A stretch of DNA of 64,000 bases from Acidobacteriota bacterium (lineage in GTDB: Bacteria > Acidobacteriota > Terriglobia > UBA7540): assembly GCA_004298155.1 (NCBI GenBank), contig SCRD01000006.1:1-64000 (forward strand), read 5' to 3'. Of the stretch, positions 8,083-17,405 are shown piece by piece (position 1 is the stretch's first letter; every line of letters starts with the position of its first letter). The position numbers and the translations under genes were made by a program. The notes beneath the pieces are model-generated. The model ran no database searches. It was not told where the DNA came from and saw only the letters and a list, made by a program, of their open reading frames with translations.

Positions 8083-9691
8083 TCCGGCAGAACTCGAAAT
8101 CTTCAAAAACCTCTTCCACTCAGTGGCGGAAGAGATGGGCGCTGCGTTGCGCCGTTCCGCCTTCTCGCCCAATATCAAAGAACGCAGGGATTATTCGTGC
8201 GCCGTATTTGACGGCCGCGGAAACGTTGTGGCCATGGGAGACCACATGCCCGTCCATCTGGGCTCAATGCCAAGTTCCGTGGCGACGGCTATCGAAAGCT
8301 TGCCGCTCAGCCCGGGAGACGTTGCCGTGCTCAACGATCCTTTTGCCGGCGGCACTCACCTTCCCGACCTCACGTGCGTCATGCCGATTTTCGGCGGCCC
8401 TGCCAGCCAGCGGGCAAGGATGTCTCCACTTTTCTACATCGCTAACCGGGCTCACCATTCCGACGTGGGAGGCGCGCAGCCGGCTTCAATGGGATTGTGC
8501 GAAGAGATTTACCAGGAAGGATTGCGAATCCCTCCCGTGCTTCTTGTGCACAAAGGAGTTCCGCAGAGAGATATTCTGGCGATGTTGCTTGCCAATGTGC
8601 GCACTCCAGCGGAACGCGAAGGCGATTTAACTGCACAGATTGCAGCCTGCAGACTGGGAGAGCAGCGGCTTCAGGAAATGACGCATAAATACGGTTTCCA
8701 CAAAATTGCTTTTTATCTGGCGGCCCTTCAGCGCTACTCGGCCCGCCTGATGAGGAACGCCCTGAGCCAGATTCCCGATGGCGCCTATCGCGCGGAAGAT
8801 TTTCTGGATGACGACGGCTATTCCACCCGGCCCGTCCGCCTGAAGGTTAGCATCAAAATTCATGGAGGACGCGCAACTGTTGACTTCAGAGGTTCCTCCC
8901 CACAGTGCCGTGGAGGCGTCAACGCTGTGCTGGCCATCACCAGGTCAGCAGTTTTCTATGTTTTTCGCTGCCTGCTGAGTGAACAGGTCCCAGCCTGTGC
9001 CGGCTTGCTGGACCCTATTGAAGTGATCGCGCCCGAAGGTAGCGTGGTCAACGCTCTTCCCCCTGCCGCAGTGGCAGCCGGCAATGTGGAGACCTCCCAG
9101 CGCATTGTGGACGTCCTGCTGCGAGCCATGGCCCGTGCGCTGCCCCATCGCATTCCGGCGGCAAGCTCGGGTACCATGAACAATCTGTCATTTGGAGGAA
9201 TCGATCCCCGCACGGGCGCGCCTTTTGCTTATTACGAAACCATCGCAGGCGGGATGGGCGCCCGCCCTTCGGCAGATGGCTTGAGCGGTATCCACACACA
9301 CATGACCAACTCGCTCAACACGCCGATAGAAGCTCTTGAATCGCATTTCCCGGTTCGAGTCCGGCGAACCTCACTTCGTCGTGGCTCCGGAGGCCACGGA
9401 AAATTCCAGGGAGGCGACGGCATTATTCGCGAAATCGAGTTTCTCGCGGAAGCCCGATGCAGCATCCTTTCTGACCGCCGCCGTTTTCCGCCGTACGGTC
9501 TGGCCGGTGGACAACCGGGAAAGCCAGGGAAAAACACTCTAACGACGAAGGGCAGGTCCCGCCGGCTCCCTTCAAAAACCGTGGTGAGCATTCCGCCAGG
9601 AAGTACCCTGACCATTGAAACGCCCGGTGGCGGCGGATGGGGGAAACGCTCAGCAGCCAAAGTTCAAACCAACTCATTCCGGAATTCTTAA
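8072..9691 (+). CDS. hyuB: Hydantoinase/oxoprolinase subunit B
   Basis: A 539-residue partner of the upstream HyuA-type subunit; the 11-bp overlap implies stoichiometric coupled translation. Family markers are the N-terminal LFHSVAEEMGAALRRSAFSPNIKERRDYSCAVFD region (seen as conserved blocks at residues 13-46), the GDHMPVHLGSM motif, the VLNDPFAGGTHLPD motif and the ANRAHHSDVGG motif. The C-terminus ends in a glycine-rich TPGGGGWG block typical of HyuB. It would act in the cytoplasm with HyuA in ATP-dependent opening of a cyclic amide. The glycosylasparaginase follows after 9 bp, which suggests an operon for scavenging amide nitrogen. Confidence 0.9.
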   Translation: MRIDPAELEIFKNLFHSVAEEMGAALRRSAFSPNIKERRDYSCAVFDGRGNVVAMGDHMPVHLGSMPSSVATAIESLPLSPGDVAVLNDPFAGGTHLPDLTCVMPIFGGPASQRARMSPLFYIANRAHHSDVGGAQPASMGLCEEIYQEGLRIPPVLLVHKGVPQRDILAMLLANVRTPAEREGDLTAQIAACRLGEQRLQEMTHKYGFHKIAFYLAALQRYSARLMRNALSQIPDGAYRAEDFLDDDGYSTRPVRLKVSIKIHGGRATVDFRGSSPQCRGGVNAVLAITRSAVFYVFRCLLSEQVPACAGLLDPIEVIAPEGSVVNALPPAAVAAGNVETSQRIVDVLLRAMARALPHRIPAASSGTMNNLSFGGIDPRTGAPFAYYETIAGGMGARPSADGLSGIHTHMTNSLNTPIEALESHFPVRVRRTSLRRGSGGHGKFQGGDGIIREIEFLAEARCSILSDRRRFPPYGLAGGQPGKPGKNTLTTKGRSRRLPSKTVVSIPPGSTLTIETPGGGGWGKRSAAKVQTNSFRNS

Positions 9692-9700
9692 GGAGAGGTC

Positions 9701-10672
9701 ATGGATAACGTTAACCGCAGGGACTTTATCAGATCAATCGCCGCCGCAGGCGCTCTGGCAGGTGTTCCAGCACAGGCGGCCGAGTCGGACCGTGAAGGGC
9801 CTGTTTTTCTGGCTACATGGAAACACGGACTGCCGGCGGTGAACCGCGCGGCCGAAGTGTTTCACCAGGGAGGGAGCCTGCTCGATGCCATCGAAAAGGG
9901 GATCAACATTCCCGAAGAGGATCCCGAGGTGACAAGTGTTGGTTACGGGGGCCTGCCAAACGCCGAAGGAATTGTTGAGCTGGACGCCGGCATCATGGAC
10001 GGCACCCGCCATCGGGCAGGCGCTGTATGTGGTCTGCGAGGGGTAAAGACGCCGATTTCTGTGGCCCGTCTGGTCCTCGAAAAGACCAGCCATACAACCA
10101 TTGGCGGAATTGGCCTCCAGGAGTTTGCCCGGAATATGGGTTACCACCCTGAACAATTGCTGACGCCCAACAGCCTGAAGAAATGGATGGAGTGGAAAAC
10201 CGACCCTCACCACCAGACTTTCTGGTTAACTCCTGAAAATCACGATACGATCGGCGTGGTGGCAGCCGACGGCAAAGGCCATATTGTGGCCGGATGCTCA
10301 ACTTCCGGGTTGGCATGGAAGATTCCGGGGCGCGTTGCCGACTCTCCACTCGTCGGGTGCGGATATTACGCCGACGACCGGGCAGGCGGCGCCTCGGCTA
10401 CGGGTGACGGCGACTTGATGAGCAATTACTGCACCAGCATCTCGATTGTACAGATGATGGCGCGCGGCGCATCGCCTCAGGAGGCCTGCGAGGAACTGCT
10501 CCGGGACATGGTGAAGGCAGAGGCCAGGAACAAAGAGGCAGCCTGTGCGGTTATTGCCATGAACACGCGCGGAGAGGTTGGGGCAGCCTCAATGAACCCG
10601 CAGTTCCATCTGCAATACGCGCTATGGAAGTCTGGCAAGGGCCAGATGCTGGAATCCAAAGACGTCTACTGA
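9701..10672 (+). CDS. Exported N4-(beta-N-acetylglucosaminyl)-L-asparaginase
   Basis: An N-terminal-nucleophile hydrolase that cleaves the GlcNAc-Asn bond of glycoasparagines; related members act as asparaginases. The autoproteolysis site HDTIGVVAADG is at residues 181-191, so Thr183 would become the nucleophile of the beta chain. The GRVADSPLVGCGYYAD and TGDGD segments near 210-238 are substrate-pocket motifs. The first 27 residues carry a twin-arginine signal (RRDFIRSIAAAGALA followed by an Ala-x-Ala cleavage site), so the enzyme probably works in the periplasm. AAGGAGAG precedes the ATG. At 323 residues it is slightly shorter than many family members. It sits directly behind hyuAB. Confidence 0.88.
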   Translation: MDNVNRRDFIRSIAAAGALAGVPAQAAESDREGPVFLATWKHGLPAVNRAAEVFHQGGSLLDAIEKGINIPEEDPEVTSVGYGGLPNAEGIVELDAGIMDGTRHRAGAVCGLRGVKTPISVARLVLEKTSHTTIGGIGLQEFARNMGYHPEQLLTPNSLKKWMEWKTDPHHQTFWLTPENHDTIGVVAADGKGHIVAGCSTSGLAWKIPGRVADSPLVGCGYYADDRAGGASATGDGDLMSNYCTSISIVQMMARGASPQEACEELLRDMVKAEARNKEAACAVIAMNTRGEVGAASMNPQFHLQYALWKSGKGQMLESKDVY

Positions 10673-10685
10673 TGCGTTCAACGCA

Positions 10686-10728
10686 GGCTGCTGGCCGGGC
10701 AAATCAGCCCGCTTGCAGATCAGCAGCC
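10686..10728. terminator. Candidate bidirectional terminator hairpin
   Basis: Between convergent genes lies a long inverted repeat: outer arms GGCTGCTG (10686-10693) and CAGCAGCC (10721-10728), with an inner hairpin CGGGC / GCCCG at 10696-10700/10707-10711. The right arm overlaps the last codons of the leftward gene. There is no T-tract, so intrinsic termination is uncertain. Confidence 0.3.
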
Positions 10729-13700
10729 GGTATTGCCTTCTGACCGCGCAGGCCGGCTTCCGACGGCGAAGATCCATAGCAGGACGAGCAGACTCAGCGC
10801 CACAAGCACGATTCCATTCCATCGGAAAAACGCCGAAGGCTGAGACAACAATTCCACCAGCGGCGCGGCAATTTGCAGGCAGAAGATTGCTGCGACGTAA
10901 GCCAGGATGTTCGCCCGGAAGAAACAGCCCACGATCACGATGGCTGCAAAAAGAGGGATGGAAGCCATCACCCATCCGGCCGCATACTCCCGCACAGAAT
11001 GCGCGCCCGTCGGCCCCAGGCTGACAAGGACCAGCAACGCTAGCGGCCAAATCCACCAGTCACGGCGCGACCATCCTAGACGCGCCAGGTAAATCAGGAT
11101 TCCTGCCAGGGCCGCAACCAGGACCGCGTAAATGAACGCGTGCAAGATCACGGAGATGGCTGGCAACGAGACATCCATCCGCCCGGAAAAGATGCCGAAG
11201 GATACTGGTGCAAAGGTATGAAAGCGGTCGGAGATCAGCGTGTTCAGTTGTGAAATTCCCACCGCGGCAGCAATACTGAGCGCAAGGGCGATCAACGCGT
11301 CGCGCCGCCACACTCGCCGCGCCGCACGCCGGAATATCGCCCAGGAATCCGGATACAAGCTGCTTGCCAGCGCGACGGCAAGCCAGCATAAGACTCCCAT
11401 CAACAAGGGCGTCACCGCCAGCCCGACAGCAATAGTGATCCAGAAATTACTCAGCGAAATAGACGTTATGTAACGCTGATACATCAGCGGAATCGTGTTC
11501 AACTCTCCCACAACCATCGAGCCTGCTATCGCTACTCCAACCCACAATGAGCGCCGCCAGGGAATTTTTCCTGCCCGTACCTGTTTGACAAAGAGCATAA
11601 TCATCAGCGCAAACACTGCAATTCCCAGGATGCTCTGAAAACCAAGCAAGATGGAATTACCAAGCCTTGAAGCCTCGCGCTGGCGCGTCCATTCTTCCGG
11701 GAGCTTGAAGTATCGCGAAGTACCAACCACCTGGTCCCCGGCTATATCGACTGCTATCCGGAAGTGCGCCTCCCCAACATTGAGCGGATCGTCGGGCTTT
11801 ACCTGCCATGTAAGAGTGTAATCTTCCCGCGCCTTGCGCTTTCTCGATTCAGAATTCTGCAGATCAAAGTTTGAAAGTGTGTACCCCCTCTGCTGCAGGA
11901 AGTCTTCGGCCAGTGAACGGGCTGCGTCTGGAGTAAGGGTTGCTCCTGGCGCGTTCTCGTCCAGGATGCGCCGGTCGCCGTACACCCGATTGTCGATTGG
12001 ATCCACAAAGACGCGATATTCCTTCTTCTGCATCGGTTTGAAGAAGCGGGTCTCCCAGAGCGCCAGGCGAGTTGAGCGCCGATAAAGCCGCTCGGATTCC
12101 TTGATGGAGAGGCGCTCCAGAAAATATCTCAAGGTGAGCGGATCGACGTTCTCGACGAGCCAGGTTGCGTGGTGATATTCATCCACTTTCACGCCTTGTC
12201 TCGCAAGATAAGCTGCGGCTGACCGCGCGGCAGCAGAGCGCGCAGTATGCATCTCGATATCGCGGCCAAAGCGATACGTGGGGATAAAGGCCGCCGCCAC
12301 AAGAATTACAAACAGCAGTCCTGCGGCGAGAATGCGTGGTCTTGTGAGGGGTTGATAACTTACGGACGTTCCAGCCTCCGTGACAGCTTCTTCCTTTGGC
12401 GCACGCCTGATCCCCACACTCTCGTTGGTAAGTTGAGATTCGTCAGAGAATGTTCCGCTGCGCAGGTAGGCAACCAGAGCGACAACCAGCGGAATCAACA
12501 TGATGCCCGCCGTAACCCCGCCTGAAATTCGCAGGTAATCATTTGAAGAACGCAGCAGAAGAAAGGCCGTGTAGAGAGCATCCACTGAGTAATGCCAGAT
12601 CAGCGTCGCAATAATGCCGAAGCGCAACATAAGGACGCCGACGATAATCCCCGCAACGCCCACCTCGAGTCCCCGGATGAAAAAAGGCTGGTTCGGGTAG
12701 GCGGAGTGCAAAAATCCCCAGATAAACGCAGCCAGAACCACTCCCGCCGCGCGTGAGCGAAAGATTTTCCCCAGGAATGGCACTCCAAACGCTCTGAATT
12801 GCAATTCTTCTGACACGGCCGGGAGAAACCCCATCAGCAACACGCCAACCCAGGGGATGCGCGTATTCAACAGGTTTGAGAAAGGAATATCGGCAGGCGC
12901 CCACGCTCCAAGCTTGTCTGCAGCCAGATAGAAGATCGTCTGGTATGCAAAAAAGAAAAATGTCATGGCAATGCCGACGACGTTGGCGATGAAGAACGAA
13001 CGTGATCGCAGGCCGCGCCAGCTCAGTGTGCGGCGCATCGATGCCAAACCGCCGAGCCTTTCACGGTAAACTGGCTCCGCGCAGGCAACAACGAGAAAGA
13101 TGAGCGCTCCGACGCCAAGGGCGCTTAAAACAGCATCGCGGAAATATCCCGCCATAAAGCTTGAGTAGGAATCGGTTGTGGAATAACCAAACTGGCTGAG
13201 AGAGAAAGAATTCAATTGCTCCAGAAAATACAGGACTGTTCCAACCACCCCGAAACCCGCCGCCAGCTTAAGCGGCACGTCCCGGTCGCGCAAACGCCGG
13301 ACGAGGACCACGAGCATGGCCAGGCTGAGCAAAAACCAGAAAACCTCGTCCACTAATTGTGCAGAAGTATTGCGGGAGCGAAGGCTCTGATAATCCCGCA
13401 GATACTGGTCGGGAATCTTGACATACTCGCTGTATCCCGCAACCTGATCGCCATCGACGTCCACTTCAATGCGATAGCTGCCGTCTCCCAGGTCTATGCC
13501 CTTTTGCTTCCACGTGAAGCTGTAATCCACCCGCGCCGGCCGCTTTTCCGATTGGGTGTCCAGAAATTCAAGGCCTGAGACGTCGCGGTGCATGGTTTGC
13601 TGAAGGAATTGTTGCGCTATGTCCCGCGCCTGCTGGGAAGTCAACGAAGCTCCATGCGCAGCATCGGGAATCTCATGGTCGAATCCCACCACCTGGCCTT

Positions 13701-14073
13701 GCGTGCCAACATCCACGCGGAACTCTTCCTTCTGTTGCGGCTTAAACCAGCGATGCGACCAGCGCCACAAATGGATCGGTCCGCGGGTCAACTGGTTCAT
13801 CGTAGCCAGCCCCTGCGTACGCTCGAGGTATGTCTTGGAATCGTCATCGTAGGTAAATATGGCGACGTGCCGGTACCCGCTGGTGCTGAGTCCGCGAGAG
13901 GAAAGAAATGTTTCTGCAATCGGGAGCGAGTCCCCGCGGTTTACCCGGAGGGTTAGCGAAGCTTCAGGGAAAGCCCGGGAAAAGTACCTGATGCCGATCT
14001 CAAGTGACACTGCCGAAACTACGATGGCAACCAGGATGATGGTTCGTTCGCGAGGCCCAAGTTTGACGGGCAT
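10720..14073 (-). CDS. Giant CPBP-family membrane protease with duplicated extracytoplasmic module
   Basis: A 1117-residue multi-pass membrane protein. The layout is one transmembrane helix (about 11-30), an extracytoplasmic module (about 40-225), a membrane block, a CPBP protease core (EELQFRAFG near 422, HSAY near 456, HYSVDAL near 494), a linker, a helix near 580-600, a second copy of the module (about 605-800) and a second membrane block. The two modules align over their full length: FFKPMQKKEYRV matches WFKPQQKEEFRV, and GATLTPDAARSLAEDFLQQ matches GASLTSQQARDIAQQFLQQ. The second membrane half does not show the protease motifs, so it looks like a duplicated but non-catalytic half. The module resembles PepSY-like domains by pattern only. 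Substrate unknown. Confidence 0.8.
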   Translation of the reverse strand: MPVKLGPRERTIILVAIVVSAVSLEIGIRYFSRAFPEASLTLRVNRGDSLPIAETFLSSRGLSTSGYRHVAIFTYDDDSKTYLERTQGLATMNQLTRGPIHLWRWSHRWFKPQQKEEFRVDVGTQGQVVGFDHEIPDAAHGASLTSQQARDIAQQFLQQTMHRDVSGLEFLDTQSEKRPARVDYSFTWKQKGIDLGDGSYRIEVDVDGDQVAGYSEYVKIPDQYLRDYQSLRSRNTSAQLVDEVFWFLLSLAMLVVLVRRLRDRDVPLKLAAGFGVVGTVLYFLEQLNSFSLSQFGYSTTDSYSSFMAGYFRDAVLSALGVGALIFLVVACAEPVYRERLGGLASMRRTLSWRGLRSRSFFIANVVGIAMTFFFFAYQTIFYLAADKLGAWAPADIPFSNLLNTRIPWVGVLLMGFLPAVSEELQFRAFGVPFLGKIFRSRAAGVVLAAFIWGFLHSAYPNQPFFIRGLEVGVAGIIVGVLMLRFGIIATLIWHYSVDALYTAFLLLRSSNDYLRISGGVTAGIMLIPLVVALVAYLRSGTFSDESQLTNESVGIRRAPKEEAVTEAGTSVSYQPLTRPRILAAGLLFVILVAAAFIPTYRFGRDIEMHTARSAAARSAAAYLARQGVKVDEYHHATWLVENVDPLTLRYFLERLSIKESERLYRRSTRLALWETRFFKPMQKKEYRVFVDPIDNRVYGDRRILDENAPGATLTPDAARSLAEDFLQQRGYTLSNFDLQNSESRKRKAREDYTLTWQVKPDDPLNVGEAHFRIAVDIAGDQVVGTSRYFKLPEEWTRQREASRLGNSILLGFQSILGIAVFALMIMLFVKQVRAGKIPWRRSLWVGVAIAGSMVVGELNTIPLMYQRYITSISLSNFWITIAVGLAVTPLLMGVLCWLAVALASSLYPDSWAIFRRAARRVWRRDALIALALSIAAAVGISQLNTLISDRFHTFAPVSFGIFSGRMDVSLPAISVILHAFIYAVLVAALAGILIYLARLGWSRRDWWIWPLALLVLVSLGPTGAHSVREYAAGWVMASIPLFAAIVIVGCFFRANILAYVAAIFCLQIAAPLVELLSQPSAFFRWNGIVLVALSLLVLLWIFAVGSRPARSEGNTGC

Positions 14074-14209
14074 AGAAACCTCTGAGAGGTGACGGTAACT
14101 TCACATTGCAACGAGGATTATACCAATCGACCGCCAAGTCAACCCTCGGAATCCGTACGGAGGCGAAATACATCCGCCAGCGCGCGATGTGCAGATAGCC
14201 TCTGGCAGC

Positions 14210-14656
14210 CTACTCATCGAGGTGCTTGACCATCACCCACGCTGTCTGACCATTGCTGTAATATCGCTCAATTTTGTTCAGCGTTCGGTAGCCCAGCCCC
14301 AAATAAAAGCACTGCGCCGTCAAGTTATCTTCCGCCGTCTCAAGGTAGATGACTTGTAACCTGGCCTTGCGGGCCCATCCTTCGGCCACCTTCATCAAAC
14401 GTCTTCCTGTACCCTGGCGCCTCGCACCCTCCACAACATCGATTGTGATGATATGCCCAACGCCGGCTGGTTCGCGGTTTACCACAAGGAAACCGACAAT
14501 CGAACCTTGCTCTTCTGCAACCCATGTTCTCGCCGACCGGAAGGCGATGTACCCGGCCAGTTCCTCGCGTGAGTAGGAAATGCCAGGAGGGAAACACGCT
14601 TGATCAATTTTGGAAAGGATTGGCAAATCCGAAGGCTGAAAGTCGCGAATCCGCAT
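14210..14656 (-). CDS. GNAT-family N-acetyltransferase (RimI-like)
   Basis: A 148-residue GNAT acetyltransferase. The acetyl-CoA pyrophosphate loop is visible as RRQGTGRRLM in the middle, followed by the typical C-terminal YLETAEDNLTAQCFYLGLGYRTLNKIERYY. This pattern is closest to RimI-type enzymes that acetylate ribosomal protein N-termini or other amines, but the substrate is not determined. An in-frame TTG two codons earlier could also start the protein; ATG at 14656 is preferred. It is transcribed in the same direction as, but not closely linked to, its neighbours. Confidence 0.85.
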   Translation of the reverse strand: MRIRDFQPSDLPILSKIDQACFPPGISYSREELAGYIAFRSARTWVAEEQGSIVGFLVVNREPAGVGHIITIDVVEGARRQGTGRRLMKVAEGWARKARLQVIYLETAEDNLTAQCFYLGLGYRTLNKIERYYSNGQTAWVMVKHLDE

Positions 14657-14793
14657 AAACAATCAAATAGTATTCATGATAGGAAACCGCAAGCAGCCAT
14701 CGATACTCACATTAACAACGCGCCCTGCACGGCCGTAGCGTTTGATGCAGTCGCAGGATTCCGCAACAAGGTCGCACTCACATGGCGGCCCTG

Positions 14794-15924
14794 TTACCCG
14801 GCTATTTGCAGGAGGCGGTCAATGTCCTCTTTATCGTTGTAAAGATAAGGCGAAACCCGGATCCGGTGGTGGCGCAGGCTTACTTCAACATGATCCGCTT
14901 TCAGCTCACTGTATAATTTGTTGGTCGCTTCGTCCGTGCCACATCGGAAGCACAGAAGGGGCGATGGAAGGTGTAAGCGGTTATCATTGGTCAGAAAGTG
15001 CCCGCGAGCCTGCAAGCCTTCCGCTGCCCGGTCAAGCAGTTGCGTACAATGCGCCGTCACAGACCCTACACCCACACCGCGGATAAATTCAAGAGAAGCT
15101 TCCATGGCCGAGAGGTTCAGGAAATTGGCCGTCTCCGGAACATCAAAAATTCTGGCAGCCTCGGCCAGCTTATAGTTGTCCACTGGTAAAGCGTCAAAAT
15201 CCTCCGCACCGTCCACAGACATCCAGTTGACGACATTCAATTCCAGACGGTCCAGCACATCCTCCCGGATATACACGAATCCAGTGCCATACGGCCCTAG
15301 AAGCCACTTGTAGGCCGCCACGGCAAGGACGTCAACTGGAAGCGAATGGACATTCAAATCCAGCGCCCCAACTGCTTGCGTGCCATCGACGACAAACAAG
15401 GCTCCACGCTTACGGGCCAGTTCTCCCATCACGGCAAGATCAATTCGTCTTCCTGTTGAATAATTCACCCAATCGAGCGCCAGGATCCTGGTCTTGTCCG
15501 TAAAGGCGGCCGCCACATCGTCCGCGCGGAGGGGTCCATCATCGTTCCTTAGAACGCGGACGTGAACACCACGCCGGCGCATATGAAGCCAGGTGAATAG
15601 ATTGGCTGGAAAGTTGTCGCCGGCGACAACCACTTCATCCCCAGGCGCAAGTTGCAGGCCCCCGGCTAGCACACCGATGCCCTGCGTTGCTCCGCTCGTC
15701 AGCGCGATTTCCCTTTCGTCGCCGCCAACAATCGCCGCAAGGTGATTCCGTACGCGTCGCGGAAGATCGAAGTATTCGGCCGGATCCATCCGTTCCGGAT
15801 GGCATTTCTGGTCGATTGCTTCATGCACGCGCGCTGCCGCCGCGAGTGGAAGCACTCCCTGATAAGCACAGTTGAGATAAGTTGTCTCGCCAAAGTCGGC
15901 GAAGTGCGATCGATAATCGGGCAT
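14794..15924 (-). CDS. Class V aminotransferase (cysteine-desulfurase / isopenicillin-N-epimerase-like)
   Basis: A 376-residue fold-type I PLP enzyme of the aminotransferase class V family. Visible markers are the LTSGATQGIGVLAGGL phosphate-cup region, LDWVNYSTGRRIDL, VDGTQAVGALDL (the Asp that pairs with the PLP nitrogen) and VAAYKWLLGPYGTGF, which contains the Schiff-base lysine. The N-terminal YLNCAYQGVLPLAA is typical of the isopenicillin-N-epimerase-like branch rather than IscS/NifS: there is no catalytic-cysteine loop of the IscS type. The substrate is unknown. It lies upstream of the GNAT gene on the same strand, 138 bp apart. Confidence 0.82.
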   Translation of the reverse strand: MPDYRSHFADFGETTYLNCAYQGVLPLAAAARVHEAIDQKCHPERMDPAEYFDLPRRVRNHLAAIVGGDEREIALTSGATQGIGVLAGGLQLAPGDEVVVAGDNFPANLFTWLHMRRRGVHVRVLRNDDGPLRADDVAAAFTDKTRILALDWVNYSTGRRIDLAVMGELARKRGALFVVDGTQAVGALDLNVHSLPVDVLAVAAYKWLLGPYGTGFVYIREDVLDRLELNVVNWMSVDGAEDFDALPVDNYKLAEAARIFDVPETANFLNLSAMEASLEFIRGVGVGSVTAHCTQLLDRAAEGLQARGHFLTNDNRLHLPSPLLCFRCGTDEATNKLYSELKADHVEVSLRHHRIRVSPYLYNDKEDIDRLLQIAG

Positions 15925-15994
15925 GTGCTAAGAGACCACTTTAAAGGAGATTGCACTCGATACGAATGCGTCAGGACCGGCGTTCGGACCAATT

Positions 15995-16468
15995 TCACCG
16001 TCTGGAGGCGGCGCGAACGCTTGCGTCCAGATGGTTAAGGATCTCAGTGGCCGCCTGGTCCACGGCCTTCGAGAGATCTGGAGGAGTGTATGGAACCCGA
16101 ATAACATCCTGCCAGATCGACTTCCCGCTGACCCGGTCGCTAATATAAATCTCAGCATGAAGCCTTTTCAGGTGTCGTAAGTCAAAGCAGGTTCCCCTGA
16201 TAATTGCGTCTGCATCATCCTCGTTGTTCACAACTTTCAACCACGATACGTGGGCCATATCAGCCTCGAGTTTTTCGTTGAGGCTGTAATCGATTCGCTC
16301 AATGTAGACCTTGCGTATTTTCAGCAGCATGCGCGGATTGGCTGTCCGCGGGCTGCCTCCCCCTCCCAAAGACGGGTGGGAGGGTTCGAGTGTCGGCGCT
16401 TGTTGACCATAAAGCACCGGCGTTGACAACAGGCACGTGGCCAGAGCCCAGATTAAGCGCCTCATCAT
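15995..16468 (-). CDS. Small exported protein of unknown function
   Basis: A 157-residue protein I do not recognise. It begins with a clear Sec signal peptide (MMRRLIWALATCLLSTPVLYG, cleavage near residue 21-22) after a GGAG ribosome site. The mature part has a Pro/Gly-rich N-terminus, then alternating beta-type segments (RKVYIERIDYSLNEKLE, ADAIIRGTC, HAEIYISDRVSGKSIWQD) and a C-terminal amphipathic helix. That strand pattern resembles periplasmic domains that pack against envelope lipoproteins, but this is only an impression. Two cysteines are present, one of them probably within the signal peptide. Confidence 0.6.
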   Translation of the reverse strand: MMRRLIWALATCLLSTPVLYGQQAPTLEPSHPSLGGGGSPRTANPRMLLKIRKVYIERIDYSLNEKLEADMAHVSWLKVVNNEDDADAIIRGTCFDLRHLKRLHAEIYISDRVSGKSIWQDVIRVPYTPPDLSKAVDQAATEILNHLDASVRAASRR

Positions 16469-16654
16469 GAGCCTCCAGTGCAGAGTTATTCTTTAGTTTA
16501 ACAGAAAGGATTGCGTATGGAACTGGCTCGATGGAGAAAGATGATTTACCAATATCAGAATGGAAGGTCCGTTGACAGGGCCTGCGCTCGCAGGATCCCC
16601 CATTTTACCGTCAGTAAACGGCATCACAGGCACCGCTTCGACATCTGCCTTCAA

Positions 16655-16972
16655 CTATTCCGACTCAAGTTCTTTTAAATCCAGGTTCAACAGCTTCTCG
16701 CGGTCCTTCAGCGTCTGCTGCTCGTCTTTTTGCCTCTGGCGGAGCTTTTGTTGCTCGTGCTTCAATTCATGCTTGATCTGAGCGCGGACAGGCCTGGGCA
16801 GGCGGGAATCCTGGAGTGATTCCCTCGCGTATCTTTGCTTCAACTTCAAGGCTTGCATTTCCTGCGTCTGGCGTGACTTCAACATCGTTGAATCAGACGG
16901 CCACTGCTGCCCTGCCAGCGAAGAACACGCAGATAAACCGACGGCCAGAACCAGCAGATAGAATTTCCGCAT
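16655..16972 (-). CDS. Small predicted lipoprotein with charged helical domain
   Basis: A 105-residue protein with a lipobox (VGLSAC) at the end of its signal sequence, so it is probably lipidated at Cys16 and anchored in the envelope. The mature part is almost entirely helical, rich in Gln, Lys, Arg and Glu, with heptad-like spacing (KLKQRYARESLQ, HELKHEQQKLRQRQ), which suggests a coiled coil. ATG at 16972 is chosen because GGGAGG lies seven bases upstream; the ORF extends five codons further. No family was recognised. Periplasmic spacer or Spy-like roles are possible guesses only. Confidence 0.6.
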   Translation of the reverse strand: MRKFYLLVLAVGLSACSSLAGQQWPSDSTMLKSRQTQEMQALKLKQRYARESLQDSRLPRPVRAQIKHELKHEQQKLRQRQKDEQQTLKDREKLLNLDLKELESE

Positions 16973-17095
16973 CGTTGGACCTCCCAAACATGGCTGCCAT
17001 CACCGCCCCGGAAATGTTAGTCTCAGGCGCGATAACCCCATCGTCCTTACTCTTGTTTATCGGCCCGCTGGCGCGGAAGATGAGCCCTCGAATGT

Positions 17096-17340
17096 CTACG
17101 ATATGATCTTTTTCCGGCCTGGCGCATCCTGGGACGCCCGCGCCTCTGCCGGCTGATACTTACACGGAGATCCCAGCCGCCGCTGCCACAGGCGCTGTGC
17201 TCCCACGATGTGGCCAGCAACTTTCAGCACCGTTTCACTCGTCGTGTTGAGGCTGGCATGGCTGCGGAGGGTTTCCTGACTGGCCCAATCCCCATACCTG
17301 AAAGGTTTTCCGGATGAATCCAGGGAATTGACAGGATTCG
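17096..17340 (-). pseudogene. Remnant of a DinB-like gene
   Basis: On the minus strand an open frame of about 80 codons, without a start codon and closed on both sides by stops, reads like the N-terminal half of a DinB-family protein: YGDWASQETLRSHA is followed by VLKVAGHIVGAQRLWQRRLG, matching the helix with the first metal histidine. The downstream half with the HxxxH pair is missing. It fills the 433-bp gap between polA and the small lipoprotein gene. The call rests on a short visible match. Confidence 0.35.
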
Positions 17341-17405
17341 CCTACCCCAGATGATGGATCAACGCACGTCGCTGCCAGGTGGTGAACATACTCGGTCGCC
17401 TGCAC

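Noticed and set aside
15995-16972. The two small exported proteins as one split gene
   Set aside because: Each has its own ATG, ribosome site and signal sequence, and they show no similarity.
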